A stretch of DNA of 64,000 bases from contig CAIIXF020000012.1 in the NCBI GenBank assembly GCA_903813345.2, positions 25,184,184 to 25,248,183 on the forward strand, read 5' to 3'. Made by a program: the position numbers and the translations under genes. Below are positions 28,398 to 41,900 of the stretch, piece after piece. Source of the DNA: Owenia fusiformis. Taxonomy: Eukaryota > Annelida > Polychaeta > Sabellida > Oweniidae. Each line of letters starts with the position of its first letter. Position 1 is the stretch's first letter. The notes beneath the pieces are model-generated. The model was given only the letters and a program-made list of their open reading frames with translations, had not been told where the DNA came from and ran no database searches.

Positions 28398-31300
28398 CTA
28401 GTTTGATATATTGTGAGACGTTTATGTATATATTTTTACGTTTGCCAAATGAGGGATGTATCGATTGACTTCTCTGTTAGGGGGATATATAATATCCAAT
28501 TCGTTTTAAATACCTAATGCAATTTGCGCTCTTTACGAAATGTCAGTTTTCCGACCAGTCGTACGTCACACTGGTACATGCCAGTCCTTTGCAATTTTGT
28601 GAGACGTTTAAGTATATATTTTGGAGTATGCTCGTGAATGGATTTAATGAATGATGTTCCCGATCGTGATATATTTTATATCTAATTCGTCTTAAATCTA
28701 TGATGCAGTTTGTGCTCTGGAGGAAATGTCAATTTTCGGACCAGTCGTACGTAACGCTGGTGGCAGCATGATATTTGTTATTTAGTGAGATGTTTCAAGA
28801 TACATTTTTACATTTGCCCTACCGAGGATTTGTTGATTGGTCATTCTATTATGGAGATATTGAGTATCCAATTCGTCATACAAGTCTGATTTACTTTTGG
28901 CTATGTACGGAATGTCAATTTTCGGACCAGCTGTACATCGCACTTGTAGCAGCGACTAGTTTGATATATTGTGAGACGTTTATGTATATATTTTTACGTT
29001 TGCCAAAGGAGGGATGTATCGATTGACTACTCTGTTAGGGGGATATATATTATCCAATTCGTCTTAAATCGCTTATGCAATTTGCGCTCTTGACGAAATG
29101 TCAATTTTCCGACCAGTCGTACGTCACACTGGTACATGTCAGTCCTTTGCAATTTTGTGAGACGTTTAAGTATATATTTTAGAGTATGCTCTTGAATGGA
29201 TTTAATGAATGATGTGTCCGTTCGTGATATATTCTATATCTAATTCGTCTTAAATCTATGATGCAGTTTGTGCTCTGGAGGAAATGTCAATTTCGGACCA
29301 GTCGTACGTATAACGCTGATGGCAGCATGACATTTGCTATTTAGTGTGATGTTTTGGGATACATTTTTACATTTGCCCTACCGAGGACTTGTTGATTGGT
29401 GATTCTATTCTGGAGATATTGAGTATCCAATTCGTCATACACGTCTGATTTACTTTTGGCTATGTACGGAATGTCAATTTTCGGACCAGCTGTACATCGC
29501 ACTTGTAGCAGCGACTAGTTTGATATATTGTGAGACGTTTATGTATATATTTTTACGTTTGCCAAAGGAGGGATGTATCGATTGACTACTCTGTTAGGGG
29601 GATATATATTATCCAATTCGTCTTAAATCGCTTATGCAATTTGCGCTCTTGACGAAATGTCAGTTTTCCGACCAGTCGTAGGTCTCACTGGTACAGGCCA
29701 GTGCTTTGCAATTTTGTGAGACGTTTTGTGAGATATTTTGGAGAATGCTCTTGAATGGATTTAATAAATGGTGTTCCCGTTCGTGATATATTTTATATCT
29801 AATTCGTCTTAAATCTATGATGCAGTTTGTGCTATTGAGGAAATGTCAATTTTCGGACCAGTCGTACGTAACGCTGGTGGCAGCATGATATTTGTTATTT
29901 TGTGAGTTGTTTCAGGATACATTTTTACATTTGCCCTACCGAGGACTTGTTGATTGGTCATTCTATTCGTGAGATATAAGTATCTAATTTGTCATACAAG
30001 TATGATTTACTTTTGGGCTATGTACGGAATGTCAACTCTCGGACCAGCTGTACATCGCACTGGTAGCAGTGACTAGTTTGATATATTGTGAGACGTTTAC
30101 GTATATATTTTTACGTTTGCCAAAGGAGGGATGTATCGATTGACTTCTCTGTTAGGGGGATATATAATATCCAATTCGTCTTAAATCGCTTATGCAATTT
30201 GCTCTCTTGACGAAATGTCAATTTTCAGACCAGTCGTACGTCACACTGGTACATGCCAGTCCATTGCAATTTTGTGAGACGTTTAAGTATATATTTTTGA
30301 GTATGCTCGTGAATGAATTTAATGAATGATGTTCCCGATCGTGATATATTTTATATCTAATTCGTCTTAAATCTATGATGCAGTTTGTGCTCTGGAGAAA
30401 ATGTCAATTTTCGGACAAGTCGTACGTAACGCTGGTGGCAGCATGATATTTGTTATTTAGTGAGATGTTTCAGGATACATTTTTACATTTGCCCTATCGA
30501 GGACTTGTTGATTGGTCATTCTATTCGTGAGATATTGAGTATCTAATTTGTCATACAAGTCTGATTTACTTTGGGCTATGTACGGAATGTCAATTTTCGG
30601 ACCAGCTGTACATCGCACTGGTAGCAGCGACTAATTTGATATATTGTGAGACGTTTATGTATATATTTTTACGTTTGCCAAATGAGGGATGTATCGATTG
30701 ACTTCTCTGTTAGGGGGATATGTAATATCCAATTCGTCTTAAATCGCTTATGCAATTTGCGCTCTTGACGAAATGTCAATTTTCCGACCAGTCGTAAGTC
30801 ACACTGGTACATGCCAGTCCTTTGCAATTTTGTGAGACGTTTGAGTGTATATTTTGAAGTATGCTCTTGAATGGATTTAATGAATGATGTTCCCGTTCGT
30901 GATATATTTTATATCTAATTCGTCTTAAATCTATGATGCAGTTTGGGCACTGGAGGAAATGTCAATTTTCGGAGCAGTCGTACGTAACGCTGGTAGCAGC
31001 AAGGCATTTGCTATTTGGTGAGATGTTTTAGGATACATTTTTACATTTGTTCTTCCGAGGACTTGTTGATTGGTCATTCTACTCGTGAGATATTGAGTAT
31101 CTAATTTGTCATACAAGTCTGATTTACTTGGGGCCATGTACGGAATGTCAATTTTCGGACCAGCTGTACATCGCACTGGTAGCAGCGACTAGTTTGATAT
31201 ATTGTGAGACGTTTATGTATATATCTTTACGTTTGCCAAAGGATTGATGTATCGATTGACCTTTCTCTTAGGGGGATATATAATATCCAATTCGTCTTAA

Positions 31301-32696
31301 ATCGCTTATGCAATTTGCGCTCTTGACGAAATGTCAGTTTTCCGACCAGTCGTACGTCTCACTGGTACAGGCAAGTGCTTTGCAATTTTGTGAGACGTTT
31401 TGTGAGATATTTTGGAGAATGCTCTTGAATGGATTTAATAAATGGTGTTCCCGTTCGTGATATATTTTATATCTAATTCGTCTTAAATCTATGATGCAGT
31501 TTGTGCTTTGGAGGAAATGTCAATTTTCGGACCAGTCGTACGTAACGCTGGTGGCAGCATGATAATTGTTATTTAGTTAGATGTTTCAGAATCCATTTTT
31601 ACATTTGCCCTACCGAGGACTTGTTGATTGGTCATTCTGTTCGTGAGATATTGAGTATCTAATTTGTCATACAAGTCTGATTTACTTTGGGCTATGTACG
31701 GATCTTAATTTTCGGACCAGCTGTACATCGCGCTAGTAGCAGCGACTAGTTTGATATATTGTGAGAAGTTTACGTATATATTTTTACGTTTGCCAAAGGA
31801 GGGATGTATCGATTGACTTCTCTGTTAGGGGGATATATAATATCCAATTCGTCTTAAATCGCTTATGCAATTTGAGCTCTTGACGAAATGTCAATTTTCC
31901 GACCAGTCGTACGTCACGCTGGTACATGCCAGTCCTTTGCAATTTTGTGAGACGTTTAAGTATATATTTTGAAGTATGCTCTTGAATGGATTTAATGAAT
32001 GATGTTCCCGTTCGTGATATATTTTATATCTAATTCGTCTTAAATCTATGATGCAGTTTGTGCTCTGGAGGAAATGTCAATTTTTGGACCAGTCGTACGT
32101 TATGCTGGTGGCAGTATGATATTTGTTATTTAGTGAGATATTTCAGGATACATTTTTACATTTGCCCTACCGAAGACTTGTTGATTGGTCATTCTATTCG
32201 TGAGATATTGAGTGTCTAATTTGTCATACAAGTCTGATTTACTTTGGGCTATGTAGGGAATGTCTATTTTGGGTCCAGCTGTACATCGCACTGGTAGCAG
32301 CGACTAGTTTGATATATTGTGAGACGTTTATGTATATATTTTTACGTTTGCCAAAGGAGGGATGTATCGATTGACTTCTCTGTTAGGGGGATATATAATA
32401 TCCAATTCGTCTTAAATCGCTTATGCAATTTGCGCTCTTGACAAAATGTCAATTTTCCGACCAGTCGTACGTCACACTGGTACTTGCAAGTCCTTTGAAA
32501 TTTTGTGAGACGTTTGAGTATATATTTTGTAGTATGCTCGTAAATGGATTTAATGAATGATGTTCCCGTTCGTGATATATTTTATATCTAATTCGTCTTA
32601 AATCTATGATGCAGTTTGTGCTCTGGAGGAAATGTCAATTTTCGGACCAGTCGTACGTAATGCTGGTGGCAGCATGATATTTGTTATTTAGTTAGA
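28398..32696 (+). repeat. 4,299-bp tandem segmental duplication, copy 2
   Basis: Near-identical to 24,099-28,397. Only scattered changes were seen, such as GTCAACTCTCGG against GTCAACTTTCGG and ATATCTTTACG against ATATTTTTACG. The low divergence implies a recent event or ongoing homogenisation. It ends with the same GTTAGA/CTAG junction as copy 1. Confidence 0.93.
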
Positions 32697-33089
32697 CTAG
32701 TTTGATATATTGTGAGACGTTTATGTATATATTTTTACGTTTGCCAAAGGAGGGATGTATCGATTGACTTCTCTGTTAGGGGGATATATAATATCCAATT
32801 CGTCTTAAATCGCTTATGCAATTTGCGCTCTTGACAAAATGTCAATTTTCCGACCAGTCGTACGTCACACTGGTACTTGCAAGTCCTTTGAAATTTTGTG
32901 AGACGTTTGAGTATATATTTTGTAGTATGCTCTTAAATGGATTTAATGAATGATGTTCCCGTTCGTGATATATTTTATATCTAATTCGTCTTAAATCTAT
33001 GATGCAGTTTGTGCTCTGGAGGAAATGTCAATTTTCGGACCAGTCGTACGTAATGCTGGTGGCAGCATGATATTTGTTATTTAGTTAGA
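32304..33089 (+). repeat. 393-bp tandem duplication spanning a hybrid junction
   Basis: The segment 32,304-32,696 is repeated at 32,697-33,089. Both carry GTACTTGCAAGTCC, TTTGTAGTATGCTC and GTAATGCTGG. The join GTTAGA|CTAG is the same one that separates the 4,299-bp copies, so the same breakpoint was reused or copied. Confidence 0.88.
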
Positions 33090-36000
33090 TGCTTCAGGAT
33101 ACATTTTTACATTTGCCCTACCGAGGACTTGTTGATTGGTCATTCAATTCGTGACATATTGAGTATCTAATTTATCATACAAATCTGATTTACTTTGGGT
33201 TATGTACGAAATGTCAATTTTCGGACCAGCTGTACATCGCACTGGTAGCAGCGACTAGTTTGATATATTGTGAGACGTTTATGTATATATTTTTACGTTT
33301 GCCAAAGGAGGGATGTATCGATTGACTTCTCTGTTAGGGGGATATATAATATCCAATTCGTCTTAAATCGCTTATGCAATTCGCTCTCTTGACGAAATGT
33401 CAATTTTCCGACCAGTCGTACGTCACACTGGTACATGCCAGTCCTTTGCAATTTTGTGAGACGTTTAAGTATATATTTTGGAGTATGCTCGTGAATGGAT
33501 TTAATGAATGATGTTCCCGATCGTGATATATTTTATATCTTATTCGTATTAAATCTATGATGCAGTTTGTGCTCTGGAGAAAATGTCAATTTTCGGACAA
33601 GTCGTACGTAACGCTGGTGGCAGCATGATATTTGTTATTTAGTGAGATGTTTCAGGATACATTTTTACATTTGCCCTATCGAGGACTTGTTGATTGGCCA
33701 TTCTATTCGTGAGATATTGAGTATCTAATTTGTCATACAAGTCTGATTTACTAAGTTGGGCTATGTACGGAATGTCAATTTTCTGAACAGCTGTACATCG
33801 CACTGGTAGCAGCGACATATTGTAAGACGTTTATGTATATATTATTACGTTTGCCAAAGGAGGGATTTATCGATTGACTTCTCTGTTAGGGGGATATATA
33901 ATATCCAATTCGTCTTAATCGCTTATGCAATTTGCGCTCTTGACGAAATATCAATTTTCCAACCAGTCGTACGTCACACTGGTACATGCCAGTCCTTTGC
34001 AATTTTGTGAGACGTTTCAGTATATATTTTGAAGTATGCTCTTGAATGAATTTAATGAATGATGTTCCCGTTCGTGATATATTTTATTTCTAATTCGTCT
34101 TAAATCTATGATGCAGTTTGTGCTCTGGAGGAAACGTCAATTTTCGGACCAGTCGTACGTAACGCTGGTGGCAGCATGATATTTGCTATTTAGTGAGATG
34201 TTTCGGGATACATTTTTACATTTGCTCTACCGAGGACTTGTTGATTGGTCATTCTGCTCGTGAGATATTGAGTATCTAATTTGTCATACAAGTCTGATTT
34301 ACTTGGGGCCATGTACGGAATGTCAATTTTCGGACCAGCTGTACATCGCACTGGTAGCAGCGACTAGTTTGATATATTGTGAGACGTTTATGTATATATT
34401 TTTACGTTTGCCAAAGGATTGATGTATCGATTGACTTCTCTGTTAGGGGGATATATAATATCCAATTCGTCTTAAATCGCTTATGCAATTTGCGCTCTTG
34501 ACGAAATGTCAATTTTCCGACCAGTCGTACGTCACACTAGTACATGCCAGTCCTTTGCAATTTTGTGAGACGTTTAAGTATATATTTTGAAGTATGCTCT
34601 TGAATGGATTTAATGAATGATGTTCCCGTTCGTGATATATTTTATATCTAATTCGTCTTAAATCTATGATGCAGTTTGTGCTATGGAGGAAACGTCAATT
34701 TTTGGAGCAGTCGTACGTTACGCTGGTGGCAGTATGATATTTGTTATTTAGTGAGATGTTTCAGGATACATTTTTACATTTGCCCTACCGAGGACTTGTT
34801 GATTGGTCATTTTATTCGTGAGATATTGAGTATCTAATTTGTCATACAAGTCTGATTTACTTTGGGCTATGTACGGAATGTCAATTTTCGGACCAGCTGT
34901 ACATCGCACTGGTAGCAGCGACTAGTTTGATATATTGTGAGACGTTTATGTATATATTTTTACGTTTGCCAAATGAGGGATGTATCGATTGACTTCTCTG
35001 TTAGGGGGATATATAATATCCAATTCGTTTTAAATACCTAATGCAATTTGCGCTCTTTACGAAATGACAATTTTCCGACCAGTCGTACGTCTCACTGGTA
35101 CATGCCAGTCCTTTCCAATTTTGTGAGGCGTTTAAGTATATATTTTGGAGTATGCTCTTGTATGGATTTATTGAATGATGTTCCCGTTCGTGATATATTT
35201 TATATCTAATTCGTCTTAAATCTTTGATGCAGTTAGTGCTCTGGAGGAAATGTCAATTTCAGACCAGTCGTACATAACGCTGGTGGCAGCATGATATTTG
35301 TTATTTAGTGAGATGTTTCAGGATAGATTTTTACATTTGCTCTACCGAGCACTTGTTGGTTATTCTATTCGTGAGATATTGAGTATCTAATTTTTTGGAC
35401 CAGCTGTACATCGCACTGGTAGCAGCGACTAGTTTGATATATTGTGAGACGTTGATGTATATATTTTTACGTTTGCCAAAGGAGGGATGTATCGATTGAC
35501 TTCTCTATTAGGGGGATATATAATATCCAATTCGTCTTAAATCGCTTACGCAATTTGCGCTCTTGACGAAATGTCAATTTTCCGACCAGTCGTGCGTAAC
35601 GCTGGTGGCAGCATGATATTTGTTATTTTGTGAGTTGTTTCAGGGTACATTTTTACATTTGCCCTACCGAGGACTTGTTGATTGGTCATTCTATTCGTGA
35701 GATATAAGTATCTAATTTGTCATACAAGTATGATTTACTTTTTGGCTATGTACGGAATGTCAATTTTCGGACCAGCTGTACATCGCACTGGTAGCAGTGA
35801 CTAGTTTGATATATTGTGAGACGTTTACGTATATATTTTTATGTTTGCCAAAGGAGGGATGTATCGATTGACTTCTCTCATAGGGGGATATATAATATCC
35901 AATTCGTCTTAAATCGCTTATGCAATTTGCTCTCTTGACGAAATGTCAATTTTCCGACCAGTCGTACGTCACACTGGTACATGCCAGTCCTTTGCAATTT

Positions 36001-36360
36001 TGTGAGACGTTTAAGTATATATTTTGGAGTATGCTCGTGAATGGATTTAATGAATGATGTTCCCGATCGTGATATATTTTATCTAATTCGTCTTAAATCT
36101 ATGATGCAGTTAGTGCTCTGGAGAAAATGTCAATTTTCGGACAAGTCGTACGTAACGCTGGTGGCAGCATGATATTTGTTATTTAGTGAGATGTTTCAGG
36201 ATACATTTTTACATTTGCCCTATCGAGGACTTGTTGATTGGTCATTCTTTTCGTGAGATATTGAGTATCTAATTTGTCATACAAGTCTGATTTACTTTGG
36301 GCTATGTACGGAATGTCAATTTTCGGACCAGCTGTACATCGCACTGGTAGCAGCGACTAA

Positions 36361-38730
36361 TTTGATATATTGTGAGACGTTTATGTATATATTTTTACGT
36401 TTGCCAAAGGAGGGATGTATCGATTGACTACTCTGTTAGGGGGATATATATTATCCAATTCGTCTTAAATCGCTTATGCAATTTGCGCTCTTGACGAAAT
36501 GTCAATTTTCCGACCAGTCGTACGTCACACTGGTACATGTCAGTCCTTTGCAATTTTGTGAGACGTTTAAGTATATATTTTAGAGTATGCTCTTGAATGG
36601 ATTTAATGAATGATGTGTCCGTTCGTGATATATTCTATATCTAATTCGTCTTAAATCTATGATGCAGTTTGTGCTCTGGAGGAAATGTCAATTTCGGACC
36701 AGTCGTACGTAACGCTGATGGCAGCATGACATTTGCTATTTAGTGTGATGTTTTGGGATACATTTTTACATTTGCCCTACCGAGGACTTGTTGATTGGTG
36801 ATTCTATTCTGGAGATATTGAGTATCCAATTCGTCATACACGTCTGATTTACTTTTGGCTATGTACGGAATGTCAATTTTCGGACCAGCTGTACATCGCA
36901 CTTGTAGCAGCGACTAGTTTGATATATTGTGAGACGTTTATGTATATATTTTTACGTTTGCCAAAGGAGGGATGTATCGATTGACTACTCTGTTAGGGGG
37001 ATATATATTATCCAATTCGTCTTAAATCGCTTATGCAATTTGCGCTCTTGACGAAATGTCAGTTTTCCGACCAGTCGTAGGTCTCACTGGTACAGGCCAG
37101 TGCTTTGCAATTTTGTGAGACGTTTTGTGAGATATTTTGGAGAATGCTCTTGAATGGATTTAATAAATGGTGTTCCTGTTCGTGATATATTTTATATCTA
37201 ATTCGTCTTAAATCTATGATGCAGTTTGTGCTATGGAGGAAATGTCAATTTTCGGACCAGTCGTACGTAACGCTGGTGGCAGCATGATATTTGTTATTTT
37301 GTGAGTTGTTTCAGGATACATTTTTACATTTGCCCTACCGAGGACTTGTTGATTGGTCATTCTATTCGTGAGATATAAGTATCTAATTTGTCATACAAGT
37401 ATGATTTACTTTTGGTCTATGTACGGAATGTCAATTTTCGGACCAGCTGTACATCGCACTGGTAGCAGTGACTAGTTTGATATATTGTGAGACGTTTACG
37501 TATATATTTTTACGTTTGCCAAAGGAGGGATGTATCGATTGACTTCTCTGTTAGGGGGATATATAATATCCAATTCGTCTTAAATCGCTTATGCAATTTG
37601 CTCTCTTGACGAAATGTCAATTTTCCGACCAGTCGTACGTCACACTGGTACATGCCAGTCCTTTGCAATTTTGTGAGACGTTTAAGTATATATTTTGGAG
37701 TATGCTCGTGAATGGATTTAATGAATGATGTTCCCGATCGTGATATATTTTATATCTAATTCGTCTTAAATCTATGATGCAGTTTGTGCTCTGGAGAAAA
37801 TGTCAATTTTCGGACAAGTCGTACGTAACGCTGGTGGCAGCATGATATTTGTTATTTAGTGAGATGTTTCAGGATACATTTTTACATTTGCCCTATCGAG
37901 GACTTGTTGATTGGTCATTCTATTCGTGAGATATTGAGTATCTAATTTGTCATACAAGTCTGATTTACTTTGGGCTATGTACGGAATGTCAATTTTCGGA
38001 CCAGCTGTACATCGCACTGGTAGCAGCGACTAATTTGATATATTGTGAGGCGGTTATGTATATATTTTTACGTTTGCCAAATGAGGGATGTATCGATTGA
38101 CTTCTCTGTTAGGGGGATATGTAATATCCAATTCGTCTTAAATCGCTTATGCAATTTGCGCTCTTGACGAAATGTCAATTTTCCGACCAGTCGTAAGTCA
38201 CACTGGTACATGCCAGTCCTTTGCAATTTTGTGAGACGTTTGAGTGTATATTTTGAAGTATGCTCTTGAATGGATTTAATGAATGATGTTCCCGTTCGTG
38301 ATATATTTTATATCTAATTCGTCTTAAATCTATGATGCAGTTTGGGCACTGGAGGAAATGTCAATTTTCGGAGCAGTCGTACGTAACGCTGGTAGCAGCA
38401 TGGCATTTGCTATTTGGTGAGATGTTTTAGGATACATTTTTACATTTGTTCTTCCGAGGACTTGTTGATTGGTCATTCTACTCGTGAGATATTGAGTATC
38501 TAATTTGTCATACAAGTCTGATTTACTTGGGGCCATGTACGGAATGTCAATTTTCGGACCAGCTGTACATCGCACTGGTAGCAGCGACTAGTTTGATATA
38601 TTGTGAGACGTTTATGTATATATTTTTACGTTTGCCAAAGGATTGATGTATCGATTGACTTTTCTCTTAGGGGGATATGTAATATCCAATTCGTCTTAAA
38701 TCGCTTATGCAATTTGCGCTCTTGACGAAA
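36361..38730 (+). repeat. Partial third copy of the 4.3-kb block
   Basis: Matches 24,661-27,032 at an offset of 11,700, dropping to 11,698 after a 2-base difference (GTACGTAACGC against GTACGTATAACGC). The 81-codon minus-strand frame at 26,632 recurs at 38,330. Similarity breaks down near 38,730. Confidence 0.87.
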
Positions 38731-38917
38731 TGTCAATTTTCCGACCAGTCGTACGTCACACTGGTACATGCCAGTCCTTTGCAATTTTGTGAGACGTTTA
38801 AGTATATATTTTGGAGTATGCTCGTGAATGGATTTAATGAATGATGTTCCCGATCGTGATATATTTTATATCTAATTCGTCTTAAATCTATGATGCAGTT
38901 TGTGCTCTGGAGGAAAT

Positions 38918-41900
38918 GTCAATTGTGTCTTACGTCAACCTGGTAGCAGCATGTGGGTTGTTTGTTTGAGAGACGTTATAGTTACTATTTTTGCATTTGC
39001 TCAATCAAGGACTTATTGCGTGGTCATATGTCAATTTTCTGACCAGTCGTACGTCACACTGGTACTAGCTAGTCCTTTGGTGATTTGTTAGACCTTCCAA
39101 TATATGTTTCTACGAGTATTCTACGAAGGATTTAATGACTGTTTTTTTGTTCATGAAATATTTTATGTTCAATTTTTCAGAAATCGCTAAAAATACAGTT
39201 TGCTGCATGCTATTTGCTAATTAATGATATTTTGGTGGATACCTTTTTACATTTACTCTACCTAGGACTTGTTGGTTAGTCATTCTATTCGAGAGGTATG
39301 GAATATCTAATTTGTGGTGGGGCTGTCAAAAGTGCTGACAAAATGTCAAATTTCGGAGCAGTCTCACGTCAAGCTAGTAGCAGCATTTGGATTGTTAGTT
39401 TGAGAGACGCTAAAGTATATATTTTTGTATGTGCTATACCAAGGACTTGTTGATGGGTCATTCTATTCGTGAGATATTGAGTATCTTATTTGTCATAAAG
39501 TTTTGATGTACATTGCGCTCGAGACGAAATGTAAATTTTCTGACCAGTCGTACTTCACGCTGGTACTAGTTCGTCATTTGCTGATTTATGAGACTTTTCT
39601 GAATATGTTTCTACGTTTGCATTAAGAAAGAATAAATGACTTATGTTTCCTTCGTGAAATATTTTATATCTAATTTGTCTTAAACCTCTGATGCAGTTTG
39701 CGCTCTAAAAGAAATGTCAATTTTCGGACCAGTCGTACGTCACACTGCTATTAGCTAGTCTTTTGCTTTTTTGTGAGACGTTTATGTATTTATTTTGAAG
39801 TATGCTCATCAATGGATTTAATGACTGATGTTTCCCTTTGTGATATATTTTATATCTAATTTGTCTTCAATCTCTGATGCACTTCGCGCTCTAGAAGAAA
39901 TGTCAATTTTCGGACCATTCGTACGTAACGCTGGTCGCAGCAGAATATTTGGTAATTCAAGAGATGTTTGAAGATACATTTTTACATTTGCCCTAACAAA
40001 GACTTGTCGATTGGTCATTCTATTCGTGGGATATAGAGTATTTAATTTATAGTATTTGTCGCAAAGCTCTGATTTACATTGCGCTCGAGACGAAATGTCA
40101 ATTTTCGGACCGGTCTTACGTCACGCTGGTAGCAGCATGTGGGTTGTTAGTTTGAGAGACGTTACAGGATATATTTTTGCATTTGTACTACCAAGGACTT
40201 GTTGAGTGGTCATTCTATTCTTGAGATATTGAGTATCTTATTTGTCATGAAGCTTTGATTTACATTGCGCTCTAGACGAAATGTCAATTTTCGGACCGAT
40301 CTTACGTCACGCTGGTAGCAGCACGGGGGTTGTTAGTTTGGGAGACGTAAAAGTATATATTTTTGATTTTGCACTTCCAAGGACTTGTTGGGTGGTCATT
40401 CTATTCGTGCGATATTGAGTATATAATTTGTCATAAAACTTTGATTAAAATTGCGCTCTAGACGAAATGTCACTTTTTGACTGGTCTTACGTCACGCTGG
40501 TAGGAGTATGATGTTTGCTTATTTGAGCAACGTGTAAGGATATAATTTTTGCATTTGCTCCTCCAAGGACTCGTTTTATGGTCATTCTATTCGTAAGATT
40601 ATGAGTATCTAATTTGTCATAAAGTTCTGATTTACATTTCACTGTAGACGAAATGTCAATCTTCTGACCAGTCGTACGTCACGCTGGTACTAGCTAGTCC
40701 TTTGCTGATTTGTGAAACGTTTCAATATATGTTTCTACGTTTGCTCTAGGAAGAATTTAATGACAGGTTTTTCTGGGCGTGAAATATGTTATATCTATTT
40801 TGTCTTAAATCTCTGATACAGTTTACGATCTAGACGAAATGTCAATTTTCGGACCAGTCGTACGTAACGTTGGTGGCAGCAAGCTATTTGTTAATTAATG
40901 AGATTTTGGAGAATATATTTTAACATTGCCTTTACCAAGGACTTGTTGATTTGTCATTCTATTCGGGAGATATTAAATATCTAATTTGTCGAAAAGCTCT
41001 GATTAACGATGCCCTCTAGACAAAATGTCAAGTCTTCGGACCAGTCTTACGTCATGCTTGTATCAGCATGTGGGTTGTTAGTTTGAGAGACGTTAAAGTA
41101 TATATTTTTGCATTTGCACTACCAAGAACTTGTTGAGTGGTCATTATATTCGTGACATATTGAGTAACTTATTTGTCATAAAGCTTTGATTTACATTGCG
41201 CTCTAGACGAAATGTCAATTTTCGGACCGGTCTTACGTCATGCTGGTAGGAGTATGATGTTTGGTTATTTGAGCAACGTTTAAGGATATGTTTCAACGTT
41301 TGCTCTACGAAAGATTGAATGACTTATGTTTCCGTTCGTGAAATATTTTATATCTAATTTGGTTTAAATCGCAAATGCAGTTTGTGCTCTAAAAGAAATG
41401 TCAATTTTCGGACCAGTCGTACGCCACACTGCTACTAGCTAGTCCTTTATTATTTTGTTAGACGTTTAAGTATTTGTTGTAAAGTATGCTCATCAATGGA
41501 TTTAATGACTGAAGTTCCCATTCGTGATATATTTTATATCTAATTTGTCTTCAATCTCTGATGCAGTTTGCGCTCTAGAAGAAATGTCAATTTTCGAACC
41601 AGTCGTACTTAACGCTGGTGGAAGCGGGATATTTGCTAATTAGTGAGATGTTTAAGGATACATTTTTACATTTGCCCTATCTAGGACTTGTTGATTGGTA
41701 ATTCTATTCGTGAGATATAGAATATCTAATTTGTAGGATTTGTCACAAAGCTCTGATTTACATTGCACTCTCTAATTTTAGGACCGGTCTTACGTCACGC
41801 TTGTAGAAGAATGATGTTTGCTTATTTGAGCAACGTGTGTGGATATATTTGTGCAATTGTTCTACTTATGTTTCTACGTTTTCTCTTCAAGGGATTTAAT

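Larger units (their letters stand above)
2272..38917 (+). repeat. Core satellite array: 186-bp monomers in A-B-C trimers
   Basis: About 36.6 kb of head-to-tail satellite. Three monomer types, each 186 bp in a clean copy, alternate as a 558-bp higher-order repeat. Anchors on CGTACGTAAC at 2583, 3131, 3689 and 4245 give spacings of 548-558 bp, so about 66 trimers fit. Every monomer starts with a conserved block, approximately (G)AAATGTCAATTTTC, then GACCAG, an ACGT-rich core, and CTGGT. The rest diverges between types but is near identical within a type. Large local duplications are listed separately. No array-wide ORF exists because each monomer carries stops in all frames. The organisation resembles centromeric satellite, but that role is inferred. 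Confidence 0.96.

Noticed and set aside
26632-38575. Three identical 81-codon minus-strand ORFs (26,632, 30,931 and 38,330)
   Set aside because: They sit at the same position of the duplicated 4.3-kb satellite block. Identity is explained by the duplication.
2272-38917. CRISPR-like repeat-spacer array
   Set aside because: The repeated unit is 186 bp with no unique spacers, and the DNA has eukaryotic features.
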